DNA from: Plantago ovata
Lineage: Eukaryota; Streptophyta; Magnoliopsida; Lamiales; Plantaginaceae
Length of the DNA stretch: 64,000 bases
Direction: 5' to 3'
NCBI GenBank assembly: GCA_028274465.1
Contig: CM051455.1
Span: forward strand, 73,580,489-73,644,488
Position 1 is the stretch's first letter. Each line of letters opens with the position of its first letter. Both the position numbers and the translations under genes were made by a program. This document shows, one piece after another, positions 53,680-64,000 of this stretch. The notes beneath the pieces are model-generated. The model saw nothing but the letters and a program-made list of their open reading frames with translations, was not told where the DNA came from and did no database searches.

Positions 53680-55306
53680 TGTTAGGAAACTTGTAATTTT
53701 GATGAGCAATTAACCATGCTAAATTAAGGAAAGTCCAGTAACTAGTACTCTTAAGGTCCATAGGAATTTAGAATTTGAAGGACATTGTAAAAGAGGAACG
53801 TTTGCTGAAGACTTAGATTAGGTGCTAGATAGGTTGGTTTTTACGGCTTATGATGTATCTTGTTTTCTGAAAAGAAAATAACCTATTGAAGCATTTGCTG
53901 ACGATGTACTTTGTTTTTACAAACAAACTATTGAAGCATTTAGAAACCGCTCAGAATCTTGAAATATATTGAAGATCTGAAGACTTGAAGAATTCGAAGA
54001 TCTGAAGACTTGAAGAATTCGAAGATCTGAAGACTACAAGATTTCTGAAGACTGGTATCTACAAAGGCACATGTTGCTCAGAAAGTGGAAACTTCAGCAA
54101 CAGCATTGCATAAGTGAAAATCTGAAAGACAGAGTAGGTTGTGCTTGCTGAAACTGAGACTGACCACTTGCTGATGGAACATATGTGACCTCTTGCTGAA
54201 AGTACTTGCATTTGCGCTCCAATGTTACTGTTTGAATTCTATTCAAATAAGCATTAAATGCAAAGCTTACACGCGAAGGACATGAAGACTAGAAGACAAA
54301 CAAGGACGCTGCTGAAAGTACAAAAGCAAGATAGTGACATCTGAAGGATCAAAAGCCTTGGAATTTAAAATTCAAACGGCTCCTTATTTTCACTATAAAT
54401 AGAGGTCATCCGGCAAAGTGTTGAAGTGTGTCAACAACGTGATCAAACTCTCACTTGTGCTTAAACTCACATACCTTCAAACTCTCTATACTGCCATTGA
54501 TCCGTTCCAAGACTTAAAACTTGAGAAAGCTACTTGTGAAGAAGTAGAACTTACACGACTAAGAAATTAGTTAAGTGTTCTTTCTTTCTTTTGAACAAGA
54601 ACAAGTCTTGACACCAGAAACAATCAAACTTGTTTACTGCAAAGTATTCAAAGTTGTGTTTCTTAGATTACTTGTTGTAACTGAATAAGTTATAATTAAG
54701 TTATCTCACCCCAAAACTCTCTAACTGAAAATACACCCTTTCAGGCGTGATATTCAGGGGGAACTTAATCGTGTATAGTGTTGCTGATTAAAAGTACCAA
54801 GTTTGGTGGAGAACAAGGTTGTGTTCTCTAGATTAGGTTGGAGACGCAGCAAGTGTGCTTTGGGTTCTGTTTGAATCGCTCTAGATAGGAGTTGTAAGGA
54901 ACCTCAATCATATCTTAGTGGATTCAGTCCTAGAAAGGACAAAGTGGATTAGTTGAGAGATTACGCCACTCTCAGATACCACTATAAAAGTGTTTGTGTG
55001 ATTTACTTTCTGTATTTAGTTTTCAGCAAATCATATCTGTCTGTAAACAGTCACTCACATCACTTGCTGAAACCTTTACTTACTGAAAGAGCACTTATTG
55101 TATCAAAGACTTCCGCTCTCTGATTTTAAGTATCAGCAAACCTAGATACTGAAAAGTAACTTACGCTTGCCGAGAAAGTTAAGTATCAGAAAACTCATTA
55201 CTGAAAAGTAATAAGCACTTGCTGAGAAAGTTTTAAACGACGAAAGTTTGAAAAGATTATTCACCCCCCCCCCCTAGTCTTTTCTTGTTGTTTAAAGGGA
55301 CCAACA
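53680..55306 (+). repeat. 5' LTR of copia C4
   Basis: 1627 bp, TGTTAGGAAAC to GGGACCAACA. TATAAATAG at 54394-54402. A 25-bp repeat (GAAGATCTGAAGACTTGAAG plus AATTC) in about 2.8 copies at 53971-54040. Two 53-bp tandem units at 55128-55234, the second with the ATTACT-GAAA-AGTAAT hairpin. A C-run at 55264-55274. Confidence 0.9.
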
Positions 55307-55308
55307 AG

Positions 55309-55320
55309 TGGTATCAGAGC
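55309..55320 (+). promoter_or_regulatory. Primer binding site of C4 (initiator-Met tRNA)
   Basis: TGGTATCAGAGC, the standard copia site, 2 bp after the LTR. Confidence 0.9.
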
Positions 55321-55418
55321 TGGAGGTTCTTTAACCTTCAGCACTGAACCTAGATCCCCTTAGGTGCTTTCCGTAAATCACTCTCACTTGATCAGTTTGG
55401 TAGTGCTTTGCTGACAGG

Positions 55419-57819
55419 ATGTCTTTAGGAGATGCTCCCTTGCTGAAGCTGGAAAATTACGAAAAATGGCGAAACAACATGATGCTACATCTTGAGGCCA
55501 TTAGTGATGAGATGGTCACTTTCATTAATGATGGACCTATCAAGATCACTAAGGTTGAAAGGAGTTTCCCTCACAAGACCACTAAAGCTGGAAAGGAAAC
55601 TATCTTAGGCGAACCATCTGATACGGTTGTGCCAAAACCAAGAGAGGAATGGACTTCTGACGAAGCTAAGAGATTCCGTCTTGATGGCCAAGTAAGAAAT
55701 ATCATCATTCGATCAACTCCGGATACCATACAGTGCAAAATGTGGGGTGCTAAGACTGCAAAGGAAGCTTGGAAAATGGTTCAAGATCTTTGTGTTGGAT
55801 CTGACAAAACCAAGGAAAACAAACTTGAAGTACTTAAATTAAAGTTTCAAAACTTTAAGCAAGGTACAAACGAGTCACTGGAAGACTTGGATTTCAGATT
55901 CACAACTGTTGTTAGTGAAATGGCAGCCTTGGGTGTTGGAAACCTTTACTCAGATTCTGAGAAAGTGAAAACAATCATCAGAAGTCTGAATCAAGAATGG
56001 ATCCACACTCAGAATTTCTATTACAATCAAGGAATGCCAGACATTACACCAACAGAGTTATTCTCTCATCTTTCTACTGTCAACTATGAGACAAAGCAAA
56101 GAGAAAATGTATTTGCTGAAAAATCGCAAAACATTGCTCTTACTGCAAAGCCGTCATCTTCTGAAAAGAAGAATGAAAACGAGCCTACTGATGAAAACTC
56201 TTTAGTTGTCAAAAACATGAAGAAATTTATCAGGAAGGAACTTGAAAGGCGAAAAGCAAAAGAGAAGCTGAAAAAGCATCTTGGTAACAACTACCATAAG
56301 TACAAGAATGAGACTAGCTCGCTGAACAAGCAAGCTACTTCATCAGAAGAACCAGCAGTTGGAAATGATCTATGCTTTTACTGCAAAAAGCCTGGACAAT
56401 TCAAAGCTAATTGCCCTTTGCTGAAAGGCAAATCTGCTGAAAAGAAGAAGAAGTTCAAAAGAGCTTTTATTGCTGAAGAAAAGAAGAAGCTGCAAGCAAA
56501 AATCGATGCATTGTGTATTGATACTAGCTCCGAAGACAGTGAGGATGAAAGTTCAGACACTGGCGATGAGGAAGCCACTCTAGACGTGGAGATTGGCAAA
56601 GAAGTTTGTGGAATAGCTATGGAAGCTTATCCAGATGTGTCAAACTACGAATTCTGCCTCATGGCCGGTCAGGTAAACAACCCTACCTCTGACTCAGACT
56701 CAGAAAGTGAAGACGAGATTGACCTTGACAAGATTCAAGGAGAAATCGAAAGATTTGAGAAAACTCTGAGCAGACAGCAAGAGAAACTACAGATTGCTGA
56801 AACTCTGACCAAGAAGACTACTGAAAAGTACGTCTTGCTGAAGGAAGAGACAGAATAGAAGGAAGCTGAAATAAGGCGTCTTAAGAAGTTGATTGGTGAA
56901 GCTACAGAGAAGAATTCTCAAATGGCATTAGAATTGGAAGAATATCAGTCCTCAATTCTAAAGTTACTTGCTGAAATTCAAGAGATGAAAATCAATTTCA
57001 AATCTTATGTGGACGCAAGTAATACGCTGACTGAACTAAACTCTTATTTGAGAGATCCATCTCAAAAAGAAGGTTTAGGAGCAACGTATGAAGGTGATGA
57101 TAGAAATCTTGAGTAAAGATAAATCACCGATTTCCTTTGTACGTGCCACTGATAGTGATCTACCAGAACTCTATCAGTTTGGTCAATCTAAGGTTGCTGA
57201 AACATGCAATCAAGTACCTATGACCATAAATCCCGTTTTTTCTACTCAAAGTAACAAGACTTTAAAAGGAAAATAGGTTGCTGAGAAGCAAACTGAAAAG
57301 AAGAAGGATGTTGTGAAGCATCCCGCCAAACAAGTTGCTGAAAAGCAAGTTGTTAAGTATAAAGGCAAGATTACTAAAAGTAATCAGAAGACCTTTGCTG
57401 ACAAACCTGAATCAAGTAAGGTTTATTACGCAAAAGCTCAGCATTCTCCGAAAAGTGGACTCGGTTTCAAAACCAAGCAAAGTCAACTTTTTCATGAGTA
57501 TAAGCAAAGTCAGCAAAGATACTTCAAAGAGATGAAGAAAATCAAGCCTAAGAGTTCTGAAAAGACTCTTAATGCTAGGGCTAGAAGGAACCTTGCTAGA
57601 AAAGAACTTACTGAAAATTATGTTCAGCAAAAAGGTCAACCGAGCAAGACACCACATCAGAAAGTGGATTTGACGAGCACGAGTCAAAAGTCTTTCAGCT
57701 CAAAACCTCCTAGTTCCTCAGCAAGTAGAAAACAAGTCAAAGTTGAAAAACTTAAGACTTGGGTTTCCACTGGACGCATTCTTGAACATGTTAATGGACA
57801 TCCATTATTGGATAATTAA
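55419..57819 (+). pseudogene. copia C4 gag, long SIRE-type
   Basis: ATG at 55419. The first frame runs 479 codons to TAG 56856-56858, then on in the same frame to 57116. A frameshift near 57090 leads to the frame 57088-57819, with one more TAG at 57274-57276. Order: UBN2/gag-like domain (residues about 10-230, WRNNMMLHLEAI, KTAKEAWKMVQDL), basic segment, CCHC-like knuckle CFYCKKPGQFKANC (the His of the consensus is Q; C3 retains H), acidic DSEDESSDTGDEE stretch, coiled coil (from about 56730), and a Lys-rich C-terminal tail ending GHPLLDN. Length near 800 codons is normal for SIRE gag. Confidence 0.85.
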
Positions 57820-57824
57820 CTTGT

Positions 57825-58473
57825 TTGCTCTTGATTGTTAAGACTTCAGCCACGGAGACAAACGATGCAATCTGGCACTTTGATAGTGGTTGTGGAAAGC
57901 ACATGAGGGGCAACAAGAATAACCTTATAAACTATAGATGGTGGTCTAAAGGTCCAACAATAAGGTTTGCTGGTGGAGGCTCCGGTTCTACAAAACACTA
58001 TCGTGACGTGAAGTTAGGATGCATAACCATTACTGGAGTTCTTTATGTCAAAAATCTTAAGTTTAACCTTTTCAGCATGAGTCAGTTTGCTGACAAAGGA
58101 TACTTCATCAAAATCAAAAGTGATGAATGTAAACTTATAGATTTCGAGACTAAAAAGGTAATAATGATTGCAAGAAGATCAGGAGGCTTGTACACCGTTG
58201 ATTGGTCTTCAGCAATTGTTGAAAAATGCCTTGTCTCAGATCATGATTGCCTTGCTGAAAAAGCATGGTTATGGCATAAACGAACAAGTCATCTAAAATT
58301 CAAGACACTGAATAAGCTGTCTAAAAAGGCACTTGTAGTTGGATTACCTAGGGTTACTTTTAAGAAGGATGGTGTTTGCAATGCATGTCAGCAAGGAAAG
58401 CAAACCAAATCTTCTTTCAAGAACAAGGCAGTACCGTCAACTACAAAACATTTACAAATCTTGCACATGGACT
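57825..58473 (+). pseudogene. copia C4 protease and GAG-pre-integrase (truncated pol)
   Basis: A 216-codon open frame, in a different phase from the gag tail. It starts with protease FDSGCGKHMRG (catalytic DSG kept) and continues through the GAG-pre-integrase finger (HKRTSHLK, CNACQQGKQ) to ILHMD, the first integrase Asp. There it is cut by the junction with gypsy A4. The 6-bp spacing and phase change after the gag stop suggest a frameshift or stop between gag and pol, as is usual in SIRE. Confidence 0.85.
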
Positions 58474-58474
58474 A

Positions 58475-59932
58475 ACCTTCGAGAACCAACAAGTGGTGGA
58501 TTTCCAATGCCGAGGCAATATTTGGGAGGAAACCGCAAAAGCCGTCTGGGCAGTTTTCGAAAGGCTTGCTAAGGGTTCGCAGTTCAAGGACCCAAGAGCA
58601 ATGGTTAGGAGACGTGGACCTGAAGCTCCACCGACTCAAGAAGCCCTTATGTACAAGGGAAATAGGGATCAATTCGAGTGCTTTACCAACGAATTGAAGC
58701 AAGTCCTCAAGAGCGCCACCGGAACAACTGTTTCGAACGAAGTATGCCGAATATGCAAGAACAATGGGCACGGGGCTCATATGTGTAGATCGGAGCTGGC
58801 ATACAATGATGGCAACTGGGCTCGAGGAGGTGAAGAAGAAGCCTTTGCTACGGAGTTTGACACTCAAGAAGTTAGCTACGGACAAGACGGTAGGAATCCT
58901 CGAGGTGGATTCTGGAGAAGAGGATACCGTAACAATCAAGGATATGCACCAGCTAACCAAACTTACGGAACTAACCAAGACCGTAGTAGGCTAAACTATG
59001 GTAATGACCACTGCGAAAACCCCGCTCCGAAAGAGCCACCGAAGTCGAAGTCGGCTCAACTGATGGAGAACTTGCAAAAGATGGTCGATCACACACAAAG
59101 TTTTCTCAAACATTATGAAGAAAACTCCGAGAAGACTAGGGCAAGGCTCGATAGGTTGGAAGAGAGCACTAGGCTTGCCCATCAAAAGTTGCAAGAGTTG
59201 ATCGACCGAGGAGCAAGTAGAGAACAAGGCAAACTGCCTAGCAACACTGTAAAGTCGAAATTGGTTGGTGATGTACCTGACGAAATCACCATCAGGAAGG
59301 CCGTTAGGTGCGAGTGTTGGATGAAGGAAGAACTTCTACAGGCTGAGGAAGAACAGGAGGACCTTGGTTCTGACGCAAGTGATGAGGAGCAAGAGGATCC
59401 CGAACCACTCCCTAAAAGTTTCGATGTTAAGGTAGGGATTGGCGAGCTTGAAGATGTCCGTGCCACACTAGACACGGGATCCTACTCAAACATAATCCCT
59501 TCGAACGTATTTGAAAAGAGCAACCTTGGAAAACTATCTGAGCAAAGGGCTATTGTGCGTCTGGCGGATGGACCCTTTATGAGACCCGAGGGCATTGTGA
59601 AAAACATGTTGGTCAAGATTGGTGAAGCATCTATATACACCAATTTCGTAGTTATGCCGGCATCTGCACCTGGGACGGGGGATGTCATACTCTTAGGGCA
59701 AACATTCTTGACTAAACTACGCTCCGTGATGGACATCTACCAAAGAACATGCACTATTGAAGTAAATGGCAAGCAACACGTGTTGAAAGCCTTACCTGAT
59801 CCACCTGAACCGCCTGATATTACTACTCACTACTGTGGTCTTGCAGCCTATATTCTTTCTTATTCACAGGTTCGTGGCATGGAAAGGAGATCGATGAAGG
59901 GGAAGTCTAGTACCCGCAAAAAGAAGAGATAG
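58475..59932 (+). pseudogene. gypsy A4 gag C-terminus and protease
   Basis: Open for about 485 codons from the junction. It begins TFENQQVVDFQCRG, followed by the CCHC finger CRICKNNGHGAHMC, a Gly/Asn/Gln linker, coiled coil, acidic stretch and aspartic protease with DTGSYSNIIPS and VILLGQTFL. It ends in RKKKR. The frame runs upstream without a stop into copia DNA to 58376, giving a chimeric ORF, but the copia part is read in the wrong phase for pol. The true N-terminal gag domain is missing. Confidence 0.85.
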
Positions 59933-61457
59933 GCGCAGACAGGAGTCGAGTCAAAGACTTTAAACAATGACGCTATCCGGGAGGCAACCCGGAATTTTTA
60001 TCGCTTTCTTTACCACTTAAAATTTTATCTCACGAGTTTGATTGAGTATTATAGGTCACTTATACAAGCATTAGCTCTCACCTTGGATCCACTTTCGACG
60101 TTCGGGACGAGCGACGACGTTCAGGTTTGGGGGGGAGGATATCGCTGGTTATCTCTATACTTATCTTGCTTATGATAAACTCGTGAAGTTTTTTGCATTT
60201 GCACGTTTACTGCTTTCCTAGGATAGTCTTGCATGTTTTATATGGAGTTTATTGCCAAATTTTTGAACTTTTTTATTAGGTAGATCAACTAACTATGCCA
60301 TTAATCGTATGCTTCATCTCTATGAATTTGTTTGAGGTTTTTCTCGCTTGGCTTGTCACATTTATGTATTGCACTTAGTTAAGCTTGGTAGTCTCGACAT
60401 CACTTAGTGGTGTTTTCTCTACTGCGGTTCACGAAGGCCTTTATAATAGGATGATGCATGTTAGGATCTTATGGTTGTTTTCCCGAGTAATTATGTACCT
60501 AAGAGGCAACAAGTCTTCACCATGCTTTGAGATTGCTAAATGCCTAGGAAGGAGGTAGTGTGAGGTTGTGTGATCCTTTGTTTATAAAGGAGGGGGTTAC
60601 ACCATCGTAGACTTGTTTATGTTTTTCATTTTTCGTATCGTGAGTCTATTTTTCCTTTTCCGTGAATTTTGTGCTCCAACCTATTCTTTCGAATAGGTTT
60701 GGGGAAGTCGTGTGAGTCATTTTGTTTCTCTTTTTTTTATGCTACTGCTGGCTAGAAAAATCGAAAAAAAAGAAAAGAAAAAAAAAAGAAAAAATCTGGA
60801 AAGAAAAAAGAAGACCCCAAAAAAGCAAAGAAGGGTCCAAAAAAGAAAGCCAAATAGCAGTTTAGCAAAGTGTTGTGTCTTTTCCAATTCGTGTAATGTT
60901 CGTAATCGTGTTTTTTCTATTTTTTAACTTTTTTGTCTTAAGTGTCATCTGTTCTAGACCACCCTCGTCATGCCATTCAGGAAGTGGTGAATAGCTTAAG
61001 ACTTTACTTAAGAGATGCGTAGAATAGGGGAGTGTTATCTTTTATAGGGAACCCTCCTTCGTTTGATGAGAGCTAGTACTGGTTCGACCTCTTTTGAGGG
61101 AAAGTCTTAACATGGTGGAACAGCAGTAAGCCCTCAGTTTCATAGGCACGGGGCAACCATTCGTATCTTAGCATGCATCATTACGTCGTCACTGACTAGG
61201 TCCAGGTAGAGAATGTTACGAGAGACTATCTTGTCTTGACATAAGTGCTTATGTGGATGTGTATAAGTCAATCGAGGTATTCTTCAACCTATATTCATGC
61301 TTTGTTTCGTATGGTTTTTGTTCATATGTTTATTGGTAGATTCAGTAGATTAGATCATTTTATTTGGCACGAAACTCCATTTTGTGTCTTGCATGTTTTT
61401 TGTATTAGAGTCTAGCTTAGTTTCCTGAGGACAAGCAAAGGTTCGGTTTGGGGAGTT
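59933..61457 (+). other. A4 3' noncoding region
   Basis: Closely matches A1. Hairpin plus purine module at about 60678-60710. The other hairpin is lost near 60590 (only GGAGGGGG left). A/G tract at about 60765-60850. Conserved block at about 61184-61227. Polypurine tract just before 61458. Confidence 0.75.
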
Positions 61458-61524
61458 TGATGAATGTGTATTTTACACTTTCATTCGAGTCTTTTTCACC
61501 TATTTTAGCTATCCTCTATGTTAA
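61458..61524 (+). repeat. A4 3' LTR, first 67 bp
   Basis: TGATGAATGTGTATTTTACAC as in A1, interrupted by gypsy B2. Confidence 0.85.
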
Positions 61525-62928
61525 TGATGGATGCCGTTTTTCACCAATTAAATTTGTTTAAAAGCCTAAGAACACTTATCACTACACAAACTAGAGTGCA
61601 ATGGCAAGTTGTCCCCGAGTGTCGTTCTCTCGGGACCTAACGTGGCTTTGCTTGAGGTTTTTGCAAGTAATTTCAGTCAACGAGTTCAAATGTTTAGAGA
61701 ATCGTTTCCTTTGAACAATAGCAACGAGTAATCAGATTGTTGTAAACCAGTTTGGAAAACGGTTGGTGGTAGAAATGAAATACACATGCATGGGTTACGT
61801 ATATGCTCACAAGTTCAGTGCGTAGAACCTTCGATCAAGTCTGCTAAGCAACTCGTCTAGGCAAATTTAAGACACACATCATGAAAGATCACTATCAATA
61901 CTTTAGAGGTGCTTGTCACCAACACCATTTATCTAGCATGCTGCAAATCTCTAACATACAATCCTATAGCTTTCGTTGACCAAGAGTTTGTCACTATAAT
62001 CAATTCGAATATATTTTATAGGCAACTAAGAATCATATGAAGGGATTTGCAGCAAGATTGAATCACAATCTCATGTAAGCATAAACATAACCCATAGCAT
62101 GCATATTCTACATTCTACCACCAACACAAAAGATTTAGCTACTCATATTCATCAACATAGACATCAATTCATATGAATAATAATCAGAATACATCATATC
62201 AAACTACAAGACAAGAGAGTGATACAAGTTACCACCAAAGTTGTCACTAATCGGTGGAAAGCAAAGAAAACCTCTCCGTAGATGATTACAAAGGATGAAT
62301 CCCAATCAAAACCTTGAATCCCAAGCTAAAATACAAAGTAATCTGAATATTCTCTGAGTTTTGGGGCTTAGGAACTCTCCAAAACGAAGTTACAGTCCAA
62401 AAGATCTTCAAAAAATGACCAAAGATCATATCTAAGAAGGAACATCCGAAAACGTAACCGCTGCCAAGCGGACCGCTTGGAGTAGCCAAGCAGAGCGCTT
62501 GGCAAGCGAAGCGCTTCGGGCACTCCAAGCGCTTCGCTTGGCGTCTGTGCCAAAACTCCTGGAATTTGAAGCGGAGCGCTTCACTATTCCAGGCGCTTAG
62601 CTTGGCTCCTAGGCAGATTTTTGTCCTCAAACTCAATCTTTTTGCCCTCGCATGGCCCTCGGGTGCCTTGGACTCATCCTTCTCGATGCTTATTGATACT
62701 CAAACACTTACGAACAAGCCACGGAGATTGGGGAACTTCAACGGGGCCATCTTTTCCATCAAAAAGGCTCGTTTTAGCTCCAAAAATGCCGTTTCGTACC
62801 TAAGTGCCTGAAAATGCAGAAAACACAAAACGTGACACTATTCTACAAAACTAACCAAAAAACAAGGCTAGAAGATAGCAAAATAAGGTAAAAATGACAA
62901 GATGAACGCGTCAAAAATACGTTCATCA
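61525..62928 (-). repeat. 3' LTR of gypsy B2
   Basis: 1404 bp. It ends on the plus strand with ATACGTTCATCA. AAGCG-CGCTT palindromes at about 62460-62610. More diverged from B1 LTRs than the two B1 LTRs are from each other. Confidence 0.88.
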
Positions 62929-64000
62929 AACTCCCCAAACCAAACCTTTGCTTGTCCTCAAGCAACAAACTATCCTAAATGCAACACAAAAGGAGTCTCA
63001 TGCCAAGTAAAGTGAACTAATCTATTGAATCTACCAAATGCTTATGAACAAAACCAAATGAGCATGACATGCAAATAGGTTGAAGTATGCCTCGATTGCG
63101 AATATACACATTCTCAAGTGCACTTGGTTAAACAATGGAGTCTCTCGTAACATCTTCTACCTGGACCTGGTTAATGACGACACAATGATGCATGTTATCA
63201 TACTACAATTGCCCCGTGCCTATGAAACCGAGGGCTTACTTCTGTTCACCAAGTGAGACTTTTCCTCAAGAGAGGGCGAACCAATACTGGCTCTCATCAA
63301 ACGAAGGAGGGTTCCCTTAGAAAGATAACACTCCCCTATTCTACCCAGACTCTCAAGAATGAGCCTCTTTCAACCACTTTTTGAATAGAAAGACGAGGGT
63401 GGTCAAGAACAGGCCTTGGACAAAGGTGACACGAAACGAAAGATAGAATTTACAACTCGATAACTTCAAAAACAAATTTTTGCATGACACTTGACACTTT
63501 ACTAGACTGTTTTTGGCTTGCAACGACCCTTCTTTTGCTTTTAGGTCTTATTCTTTATTTTCTTTCTTCTCTTTTTTTTTTTTATATATTTTCTTCTCTT
63601 TTTTTTTTTTTTTCCTCTTTTTCTTCTTTTCTTTTTCTCTTTTTTTTTCTTTTATAAAGGGGCAAGCAGCAGTACTAAGTGTCAAAAACACCTCCCCAAA
63701 CCTATTCGAAAGAATAGATTTGAGCACAAAGACGAAAAAGGAAGAGGAAATACTCTTTTACAAAGACACCTCCCCAAACCTATTCGAAAGAATAGGTTGG
63801 GACACAAAACAGAAAGAAAAAGAAAAAGGAAACTTTACAACGACTCAAAGACGAAAGACAAGATCAACGAAACAACCCCCTCCCCAAACCTATTCGATAG
63901 AGTAGGTTTGACACAAGGAATCGCACACCTCACACTACCTCCTTCCTAGGCATTTGGCAATCTCAAATCGAGGTGGAGAACTTGTCGCCTCTTACGTACA
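62929..64000 (-). other. B2 3' noncoding region
   Basis: Polypurine tract complement next to the LTR, conserved block at about 63140-63180, pyrimidine-rich tract at about 63540-63660, and three hairpin modules at about 63691-63720, 63769-63798 and 63875-63908. No real ORF. Confidence 0.75.

Larger units (their letters stand above)
53680..58473 (+). mobile_element. SIRE-like copia C4, 5' part
   Basis: LTR, initiator-Met primer site, gag, protease and GAG-pre-integrase. It ends abruptly at 58471-58473, where sequence switches to the inside of gypsy A4 gag. It is inserted in an older extra ORF of the same family. The left target duplication candidate is GAAAA (53675-53679). It is the best copy of gag in the window. 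Confidence 0.87.
58474..61524 (+). mobile_element. gypsy A4, 3' part, fused to copia C4
   Basis: Starts inside gag (equivalent to A3 at about 51178) and runs through the zinc finger, protease and noncoding 3' region to the first 67 bp of the 3' LTR. The LTR is cut by gypsy B2 at 61525. It has no 5' LTR or primer site. A deletion between nested elements is the simplest origin. Confidence 0.87.
61525..64000 (-). mobile_element. gypsy B2, 3' part (runs off the window)
   Basis: Reverse-oriented family B element. The left end on the plus strand is TGATGGATGCCG, a slightly decayed complement of the B LTR end. Contains the 3' LTR and most of the 3' noncoding region. Inserted in the A4 3' LTR. The left target duplication candidate is GTTAA (61520-61524). 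Confidence 0.87.

Overview
The window looks like a block of nested LTR retrotransposons from a large plant genome, probably a eudicot. The evidence is Ty1/copia elements of SIRE/Maximus type, Ty3/gypsy elements with an Athila-type tRNA-Asp primer site, a Tat/Retand-type gypsy element with an antisense extra gene, and CACTA and Mutator-like (MULE) DNA transposon pieces. I see no host protein-coding gene, rRNA or tRNA. The only candidate for ordinary host DNA is about 90 bp at 3151-3238. The species cannot be named from the sequence.

Layout, left to right. 1-3150: 3' end of a SIRE-like copia (C0, +). 3239-3343: CACTA end fragment. 3344-5994: a second type of copia (CT, +), whose LTR carries a 1.0-kb MULE (3926-4928, 9-bp target duplication). 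5995-30966: one long SIRE-like copia on the minus strand (C1), split by two complete gypsy elements, A1 (11708-17918, TSD CCTTC) and B1 (22515-29745, TSD TTAAT). 30967-33601: LTR and gag of copia C3 (+), cut by gypsy A2 (-, 33602-35198), itself cut by a Tat-type gypsy (-, 35199-44680) that runs into a 100-N assembly gap (44681-44780). 44781-53679: a plus-strand piece of a SIRE-type extra ORF holding gypsy A3 (-, 44996-53321, TSD GACAA). 53680-58473: copia C4 (+), joined at a 3-bp microhomology to the 3' part of gypsy A4 (+, 58474-61524). A4's 3' LTR is cut by gypsy B2 (-, 61525 to beyond the window).

How the parts relate. Families A and B are sister non-autonomous gypsy elements. They encode only gag, a CCHC zinc finger and an aspartic protease, with no reverse transcriptase, RNase H or integrase, so they must depend on enzymes supplied in trans (an autonomous Athila relative is the likely donor). 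Between protease and 3' LTR they share about 1.6-2 kb of noncoding DNA with repeated hairpin plus polypurine modules and a nearly invariant 45-nt block. The SIRE-like copias carry a long unrecognised extra ORF between RNase H and the 3' LTR, with at least three short GT-AG introns. The Tat element carries an antisense gene with its own TATA box, a 5'-UTR intron, coding introns and a polyadenylation signal.

Nearly all frames are broken. The least decayed are the A3 gag-protease frame (one premature stop) and the Tat antisense gene (one in-frame stop plus an unresolved junction). Where both LTRs of one gypsy element are present (A1, A3, B1) they look almost identical by eye, so these are among the youngest insertions.
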